In this document: positions 1 through 4,347 of the stretch, piece by piece
Position numbering within the stretch: the first letter of the stretch is position 1
Layout of the letters: each line of letters begins with the position of its first letter
NCBI GenBank assembly: GCA_047639615.1
Contig: JBLIOL010000333.1
Span: forward strand, 1 to 5,839
From: CAYWNK01 sp047639615
GTDB lineage: Bacteria; Planctomycetota; UBA1135; GCA-002686595
DNA length: 5,839 nucleotides
Direction of reading: 5' to 3'
The notes under the pieces: model-generated
The model's database searches: none
What the model was told of the DNA's origin: nothing
Seen by the model: the letters and a program-made list of their open reading frames with translations, nothing else
Program-made: the position numbers and the translations under genes

Positions 1-2094
1 CTCAAGCTCGATCGCGTGCGCACCAGCGGCCAAGTCCACCGTGGCCTCCCCGCGGCGCGGGGCGTGCCAGGTCCAGTCCTCAAAGACCACCAGGCCATCG
101 ACCAGCAGCCGTACGCCGTCGTCGGAGTTCAGGGAGACGCGGTAGGTGCCGGCCTTGGCCAGCTGCAGCTCGGTGCTGGCCCGCAGGCCGAAGTGACTCT
201 CGCCCACGGCGCGACGGATCTCGTCCGAGCCCCAGGGGGTGATGAAGTTGTCTACGGTGGCGCTCGCCACGGGCTCGTCGGCCAGCTTGCGCCAACGCTC
301 CAAGTCGCCGCGCGGATCCTGGGTCTCCAGGTCCCAGCGGAACCAGCGCGCCTCCCAGCGTGACTCGGCCAAGAGCCCGCCGGCGCGACGCATGGCCGGT
401 CGCGGCTCGCCGGAGCGGAAGTCCCAGGGACCCCACTCGCCCATGATGATGGTCTCGAGACCACCTTTGAACTCGCCGCGTTCCTCAGCGGAGATAACCT
501 GCTCGCCCGGCATCACCGGCGGCTGCATGCCGCGGTAGGCGACCATGTCCTCGGGTTGATCGCCGATGGGCCGCAGGCTGGCCAGAGCCAGGTTGCCGCT
601 GGGCAGTTGACCATCGCGGCCCGCGAGCCAGCTGAGCAGGGTCTCCTCCTGCACCTGGTCGCGTCCCTCGGCCGTGACCTCCGAGAGCAAGGGACGTGCC
701 CCAGCGCTGAAGAGGTTGCCGGAGAGGCTCACCCCGCGCGTTTCGCGGATGACCAGGTCCTGATCGTTGCCCGCGAAGTTGTTGCCGATGATCCAGTGGT
801 CGCGGGAGGAGCTGTCGCGCGTCTTGCCAAAGTGCGAATCTCGCACAAGGCCGGGATCAGGATCCCAGTAGACCTCCACGCCCATCTCGTTGCCGCTGAT
901 TTCGTTCCAGCCAAAGAAGCAGTCCTGGCCGTGTTCGATGGTGATCCCACCGCCGAGGGAATCATTGATCTCGTTGTCGACGATCACCATGCGCTTGGAG
1001 TAGCCACCCCAGACGCCGTGTTGATGACTGCCGGAGAGCCGGTTCTTGACCAATACGTTGTCGCTGGAAAAGGTCGCCTCCAGGGAGTTCGCCACGGAGA
1101 AGCGCAGGTCGTTTCCGTAGAACAGATTGCGATCGCTGCCGCCCGGATCTTCGAGCTCGCCGCGCGCGAGGGCGCGGCCTTCCACCAGGTCCTGGCCTGC
1201 GAAGAGGAAGACCCCATCGCCACCGTGGGTGGCGCTGTTGTAGGCAATCACATTGTCGGAGCAACGCTCGAACATCAGGATGCCCGCCGAATCTTGCCCG
1301 CGCCAATAGACACCGTGGGAGTAGCCGCGCACGCAATAGTCGAAGAGGTTGTGCGAGATCCGGTTGTGGTTTGAACGGTAGAGCGCCAGCCCCCAGCCCG
1401 AGAGGAAGGAGAAGTCGCAGTCGTAGATCTCGCAGCTGTTCGTGCGCGTGAGCAAGATGCCGTTCTGTCCGTGGCGGCCTTTGCAGCCTCGGATCACTAG
1501 GCCTTCGCAGTCATTGGCCGAGATGGCGGCGCCGTAATTGCGCGTCCACTCACCCAGGTCGTTCTCGTGGGGTCGCAACCAGTCGGAGGAACCCTCGGCC
1601 GCCGCGGTGGAATACAGACGCGCGCCGTACCAGCTCTCGAACTGAATGCCCTCGAGGGTCACATCCGTGCAGTTGTTGAGCACCACGCAAGCGCGGTAGC
1701 CTCCGAAGGATCCGCCGCGTACCGTTACGTTCTCGCAGTCCTCAAGCACCAGCCCCCAGCCCATGCCCTGGTCCTGGTTGGTGCCCGCGGGCGTGCCGCG
1801 CAGGCTGGCGCCGGACAGGTCCAAGGTCACATCCTTGAGGCCCACCAAACGCAGCACCCCCTGCTCACCCTTGCTGCCCACGGGCGGCAGCAGGTATTCC
1901 CCAGCGGGAAGTTGAGCGGCGCCCAATACGCCGAGGGCGGTTCCCGCCTGCGGCGCCAGCTGAATTGCCCCCTCGCTGCCGCTCGAGCCCGAGCCGGAGG
2001 ACTGGCAGGAGCCCATTTGCAGGGTGGCCAGTAGCAGAAGGCCACTACAGAGATAGGAGAGGCGGAATCGGAGCATGGTGCGGGAGAGAAACAT
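1..2094 (-). CDS. Exported lipoprotein with right-handed parallel beta-helix and C-terminal PA14-like domain (3' end outside window)
   Basis: The frame is open from ATG at 2094 to base 1 (698 codons, no stop), so the C-terminus is missing. Residues 1-30 look like a lipoprotein signal: Arg-rich start, LLLLATLQ core, then MGSC with Cys30 as the likely lipidated residue. A Ser/Gly linker follows (31-40). Residues about 80-465 are short V/I/L-x-V/I/L strands with Asn/Asp/Gly turns, typical of NosD/pectate-lyase-like beta-helices. Cys recurs at matching turn positions (120, 142, 196, 221, 278). Conserved-looking His/Asp motifs include SHGVYWRGQDSAG (259-271), THGGDG (289-294) and SHQHGVW (356-362). 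Residues about 573-698 resemble PA14: AGTYRVSLNSDDGVRLLVDG (648-667), then WTWH, a fold often involved in carbohydrate binding. I infer a surface protein acting on or binding polysaccharide; substrate and activity are unknown. In-frame ATGs at 2076 and 2190 are alternative starts. ATG 2076 also gives a good signal peptide, while 2190 puts a long Arg-rich extension before it. Confidence 0.9.
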   Translation of the reverse strand, partial: MFLSRTMLRFRLSYLCSGLLLLATLQMGSCQSSGSGSSGSEGAIQLAPQAGTALGVLGAAQLPAGEYLLPPVGSKGEQGVLRLVGLKDVTLDLSGASLRGTPAGTNQDQGMGWGLVLEDCENVTVRGGSFGGYRACVVLNNCTDVTLEGIQFESWYGARLYSTAAAEGSSDWLRPHENDLGEWTRNYGAAISANDCEGLVIRGCKGRHGQNGILLTRTNSCEIYDCDFSFLSGWGLALYRSNHNRISHNLFDYCVRGYSHGVYWRGQDSAGILMFERCSDNVIAYNSATHGGDGVFLFAGQDLVEGRALARGELEDPGGSDRNLFYGNDLRFSVANSLEATFSSDNVLVKNRLSGSHQHGVWGGYSKRMVIVDNEINDSLGGGITIEHGQDCFFGWNEISGNEMGVEVYWDPDPGLVRDSHFGKTRDSSSRDHWIIGNNFAGNDQDLVIRETRGVSLSGNLFSAGARPLLSEVTAEGRDQVQEETLLSWLAGRDGQLPSGNLALASLRPIGDQPEDMVAYRGMQPPVMPGEQVISAEERGEFKGGLETIIMGEWGPWDFRSGEPRPAMRRAGGLLAESRWEARWFRWDLETQDPRGDLERWRKLADEPVASATVDNFITPWGSDEIRRAVGESHFGLRASTELQLAKAGTYRVSLNSDDGVRLLVDGLVVFEDWTWHAPRRGEATVDLAAGAHAIELE

Positions 2095-2139
2095 CGTGCG
2101 GCGAGATGCGATCGGGAGCGTGAACGGCAGTCGAAAGGA

Positions 2140-2148
2140 CCTATAGCA
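2140..2148 (-). promoter_or_regulatory. Possible extended -10 element for the beta-helix lipoprotein gene
   Basis: Read on the minus strand this is TGCTATAGG, an extended -10 pattern (TGn followed by four of six matches to TATAAT). It lies about 45 bases upstream of the ATG at 2094, which would give a short leader of roughly 35-40 bases. No convincing -35 hexamer stands 16-18 bases further upstream, so this is a weak call based on the motif and its position alone. If it is real, the more distant in-frame ATG at 2190 cannot be the start used from this promoter. Confidence 0.2.
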
Positions 2149-2162
2149 GAGCCTACGCCCTC

Positions 2163-2176
2163 GGGGCAGGCGCCCC
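2163..2176. repeat. Small inverted repeat in the lipoprotein/nadA intergenic region
   Basis: GGGGC (2163-2167) pairs perfectly with GCCCC (2172-2176) around the four-base loop AGGC. The 5-bp all-GC stem lies between two divergent genes, 69 bases upstream of the lipoprotein ATG and 97 bases upstream of the nadA GTG. It could be a protein-binding site or a leader hairpin. In DNA this rich in GC, a stem of this size is also expected by chance. No T-run follows on either strand, so it is not a terminator. Confidence 0.25.
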
Positions 2177-2259
2177 AAAGGCAGAGACATGGGCTTGACC
2201 CAGCCTTCCCGGGTGGGGTGCTGACAGTTGACTATTCGACTCTTCCCTACCCCGCGCCG

Positions 2260-2265
2260 TAGAAT
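2260..2265 (+). promoter_or_regulatory. Possible -10 box placed for a leaderless nadA transcript
   Basis: TAGAAT matches five of six bases of the TATAAT consensus in an otherwise GC-rich stretch. Exactly seven bases separate it from the GTG at 2273, the usual distance from a -10 box to the transcription start. The mRNA could therefore begin at the start codon itself. This would agree with the absence of any Shine-Dalgarno sequence. No good -35 is seen at 16-18 bases upstream; the nearest TTGACT (2228-2233) is 26 bases away, which is too far. The call is tentative. Confidence 0.25.
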
Positions 2266-2272
2266 TCCGCCC

Positions 2273-3628
2273 GTGACTAGCACAGCCCCCCAACCCGGCG
2301 CGCTCTCCTCGAGCTCCGCCGGCATCCAATTGCAGCCCGGTGTACCCATCTGCCAGACGGATCTGCCCCTGGATTGGTACCAGGACGCATTCCGCCCCTA
2401 CGCCGAGGAGTACCTGGCCCTACCGGACCGCACCCCCGAAACGATCCTGCCCTGGCTCGACCGTTACGTGCAGCCGGCCCAGGAGCACTTCGGCGACTCG
2501 CTGCTGCTGCTGGCTCACTTCTACATGGGCGGCGAGATCGTCAAGTTGGTGGAGCGCTACGGCGGCTCCGTCTCCGACAGCTACGCCCTGGCCCTGCAAG
2601 CCTCGCGCAACCCTGAGAAGAAAGTCATCGTCGAATCGGCCGTGCACTTCATGGCCGAGGCCGTGGCGATCCTGGCCAACGATGACCAAGACGTCTGGAT
2701 CACCAACCCCAAGGCCGGCTGCACCATGGAGATGCTGGCCAAGGACTACCTGGTGGATCCCATCGCGGACCAACTGCTCGAGCGCTACGGCGACGAGCTC
2801 TTGGTGGTCGCGTACATGAACACCTCAGGCCGCCTCAAGGGCTTGGCCGGTCGCACAGGCGGCGCGGTCTGCACCAGCTCGAACGCACACCTGGTTGTCG
2901 ACTGGGCGCGCAAGCAGAACAAGAAGATCCTCTTCGTGCCCGACCAGCACCTAGGCCGCAACACGGCGGCCAAGCTGGGCATGGACATGAGCAAGCTGCT
3001 AACCCTGCCCGACCCGCAGGTGCACGCGGCGAACTACTCGCTCGAAGACGGCACCATCGCAGGCGGGCTTGCGGCCCTCGATAACTCCGAGATGATCCTC
3101 TGGGGTTCCTACTGCGGCGTGCACACGGTCTTCAAGCCCGAGATGGTGCGCTGGTGGCAGGAGCGCGATTGGCAGGTGCTCGTGCACCCGGAGTCGCCCC
3201 TGGAAACCGTGCAAGCCGCCGATGGCTCAGGCAGTACCGACTACCTTTGGAAGGCCGTCATGAACGCACCCAAGGGCGCGCGTATCGTGATCGGAACCGA
3301 AGGCCATTTCGTCAATAACGCCCGCGTAGCGGCATCTAGCCGCGGCGTGGAGATCATGCACCTGGCGGACATTCCGGAGCCCGGCTTCTCCGCCGGCGGC
3401 TGCGGCTGCGCCACGATGAGCCGCAATGACCCGCCGCATCTCGCGGGCATGCTCGACCTCTTGCGCCAGGGCAAAGCACCCGACATCAACCGCGTGCTTG
3501 CGGGCGATGCGGTAGACGAGATCACCGCCAGCCGCGACCGCCTATCCGAGGCCGAGCGCGCGGAACTGATCGTTCACGCGCGCCTGAGCCTCGAACGCAT
3601 GATCGAGATCACGGAAGCGGCGCGCTAA
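2273..3628 (+). CDS. nadA: Quinolinate synthase NadA (type 3-like)
   Basis: NadA condenses iminoaspartate (made by NadB or an aspartate dehydrogenase) with dihydroxyacetone phosphate to give quinolinate, in the cytosol, for de novo NAD synthesis. It needs a [4Fe-4S] cluster held by three cysteines. From GTG 2273 (451 aa) those are Cys150 (AGCTME), Cys281 (SYCGVH) and Cys379, the second Cys of GCGCATM. Substrate motifs are present: AHFY (His82, Tyr84), SDSYALA, YMNTS, CTSSN, VLVHPESP (His305, Glu307), GSGSTDY and GTEGH. The motifs PDQHLGRNTA and CGCATMSRND, followed by PHL, resemble the Bacillus subtilis type of NadA. The protein is longer than the usual 350-370 aa because of an N-terminal extension and an apparent insert at about 240-270. 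No in-frame ATG precedes conserved sequence, so GTG 2273 is preferred; TTG 2228 would add 15 Arg/Pro-rich residues. No nadB or nadC is adjacent. The gene converges with the RmlC-like gene. The function is secure; the start is less so. Confidence 0.96.
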   Translation: MTSTAPQPGALSSSSAGIQLQPGVPICQTDLPLDWYQDAFRPYAEEYLALPDRTPETILPWLDRYVQPAQEHFGDSLLLLAHFYMGGEIVKLVERYGGSVSDSYALALQASRNPEKKVIVESAVHFMAEAVAILANDDQDVWITNPKAGCTMEMLAKDYLVDPIADQLLERYGDELLVVAYMNTSGRLKGLAGRTGGAVCTSSNAHLVVDWARKQNKKILFVPDQHLGRNTAAKLGMDMSKLLTLPDPQVHAANYSLEDGTIAGGLAALDNSEMILWGSYCGVHTVFKPEMVRWWQERDWQVLVHPESPLETVQAADGSGSTDYLWKAVMNAPKGARIVIGTEGHFVNNARVAASSRGVEIMHLADIPEPGFSAGGCGCATMSRNDPPHLAGMLDLLRQGKAPDINRVLAGDAVDEITASRDRLSEAERAELIVHARLSLERMIEITEAAR

Positions 3629-3651
3629 TTCCAAGCGCATCCGCGCGTCCG

Positions 3652-4191
3652 TTAACCGCGCTCGGTCTCCCAGACTTCCGCGCCGAAGTGATCCCAGGGC
3701 AAGCGACCTTCGTCGCACTCATCGCCTACGGAGAACTGCACGTCCACGAAGTAGATGATGGCGCTCGATGCGGCCGTGCGCAGGTTGCGACAGCCATGAG
3801 CCACGCCCGGGGGGATGCGCACCATGAAGCTATTGGTGTCGCCGAGCACGATGCGGCGCACCTCGCCCTCGGTGGCGGAGCCTTCGCGCACATCGGCGAG
3901 CACGAGCAGGATCTTGTCGGAGGGCGGCACGAACCAGACGTCGGTCTGACGCTTGTGCAAGTGGAAGGCCTTGATGGCCAGCGGCTCCATGATCGAATAG
4001 TTGATCTGGCGCGCCTCGAAGCCGGGTACCGACTGGTGCATACCGCCGTCCATACGACCGAGCTCGGTCATGGCTCCCCCATCGTCGTTGAAACGCTTGA
4101 GCGCGATGATCTCGACGCCTTCGATTTGGGGCCGGCCGGAATAGTCCTGCAGGCCGTATTGCTCGGCTGCGGAGGAGTTGAACTGGGTCAT
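3652..4191 (-). CDS. RmlC-like cupin, dTDP-4-dehydrorhamnose 3,5-epimerase family protein
   Basis: This 179-aa cytosolic cupin matches the RmlC fold in order: IEGVEIIALKRFNDDGG (23-39, usual IPGV..I.PK.F.DERG), RQINYS (61-66), IKAFHLHKRQTD (73-84), LADVREGS (98-105), IPPGVAHG (126-133), IIYFVDVQFS (145-154), then DE and LPWD (164-167). RmlC epimerises C3 and C5 of dTDP-4-keto-6-deoxyglucose in dTDP-L-rhamnose synthesis. His77 aligns with its catalytic base (His62 in Salmonella) and Tyr147 with Tyr132. The usual RGLHxQ has become KAFHLH, the Lys of Q-x-KLV is not conserved, and the protein ends soon after the WD motif, so the C-terminal S-x-KD segment with the dyad Asp is missing. Fold and family are clear; substrate and reaction are uncertain, and no rmlA, B or D is visible. 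The start is ATG 4191 because the motif-bearing sequence begins just after it. A further ATG at 4410 would run through the neighbour's leader and start codon. No Shine-Dalgarno sequence is visible. Confidence 0.9.
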   Translation of the reverse strand: MTQFNSSAAEQYGLQDYSGRPQIEGVEIIALKRFNDDGGAMTELGRMDGGMHQSVPGFEARQINYSIMEPLAIKAFHLHKRQTDVWFVPPSDKILLVLADVREGSATEGEVRRIVLGDTNSFMVRIPPGVAHGCRNLRTAASSAIIYFVDVQFSVGDECDEGRLPWDHFGAEVWETERG

Positions 4192-4203
4192 GAAGCAGGG
4201 GTG

Positions 4204-4219
4204 GCGGAGAGGGCTCCGC
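4204..4219. repeat. Perfect 6-bp inverted repeat just upstream of the RmlC-like start
   Basis: GCGGAG (4204-4209) and CTCCGC (4214-4219) are perfectly complementary around a four-base loop. On the minus strand the hairpin ends 12 bases before the ATG at 4191, in the expected ribosome-binding region of the RmlC-like gene. It could modulate translation or be a small operator. No T-run follows it. Stems of this size do occur by chance in GC-rich DNA. Confidence 0.3.
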
Positions 4220-4231
4220 TGGGTCGGGGGA

Positions 4232-4246
4232 CGCCCTGGATGGGCG
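4232..4246. repeat. Short inverted repeat in the RmlC-like/glycosyltransferase intergenic region
   Basis: CGCCC (4232-4236) pairs with GGGCG (4242-4246) around the loop TGGAT. It sits 40 bases upstream of the RmlC-like start, next to the other hairpin in the same leader. No function can be assigned. Confidence 0.2.
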
Positions 4247-4302
4247 CGCTGGAGAGAGTTTAGCTCGGCAGAGACTATCGACCGTTGGGACCTCGGGCAT
4301 GG

Positions 4303-4339
4303 AGCCTGGTGCTTATGCCCGGGAAAGAGCCCCCAGGCT
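4303..4339. repeat. Inverted repeat abutting the glycosyltransferase start codon
   Basis: AGCCTGG (4303-4309) is a perfect inverted copy of CCAGGCT (4333-4339). Inside it, GCT (4311-4313) pairs with AGC (4328-4330) across a small internal loop, giving about 10 bp in all with a 14-base apical loop. The right arm ends three bases before the ATG at 4343. In RNA the stem would occupy the ribosome-binding region. It could equally be a DNA operator. It is the longest dyad I found in the intergenic regions. Confidence 0.35.
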
Positions 4340-4347
4340 GCTATGCT
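4339..4347 (+). promoter_or_regulatory. Possible extended -10 element overlapping the annotated glycosyltransferase ATG
   Basis: TGCTATGCT fits TGn followed by TATGCT, with four of six matches to TATAAT. If it is a promoter, transcription would begin near 4353-4356, downstream of the ATG at 4343, and translation would have to use the in-frame GTG at 4358. This parallels the -10-like box followed closely by GTG at nadA. No -35 hexamer is recognisable. The call rests on one motif and is weak. Confidence 0.15.

Noticed and set aside
556..1374. Long plus-strand open frame of 272 codons opposite the lipoprotein gene
   Set aside because: It lies antisense to the continuous beta-helix frame, which shows a signal peptide, beta-helix rungs and PA14 motifs. 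The plus-strand product shows no recognisable motif and is explained by GC-rich antisense openness.
1020..1740. DNA-level tandem repeats within the beta-helix region
   Set aside because: The rungs repeat at the level of protein pattern only. The nucleotide sequences of successive rungs differ, so no DNA repeat is annotated.
2194..2238. TTGACC (2195-2200) and TTGACT (2228-2233) as -35 boxes for nadA
   Set aside because: Neither has a -10-like hexamer at 16-18 bases. The distances to TAGAAT are 59 and 26 bases.
2228..2272. TTG at 2228 as the nadA start
   Set aside because: It would add 15 Arg/Pro-rich residues without NadA similarity. It has no ribosome-binding site, and the GTG at 2273 is at least as well placed.
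3643..3661. Possible terminator between nadA and the RmlC-like gene (GCGCG, nine-base loop, CGCGC)
   Set aside because: The stem is only 5 bp, has a large loop and no T-run on either strand, and overlaps the RmlC-like stop codon. It is within chance expectation for this composition.
3688..4263. Plus-strand open frame of 191 codons opposite the RmlC-like gene
   Set aside because: It mirrors the RmlC-like coding sequence, whose family motifs are in the minus frame. The plus frame has no recognisable domain.
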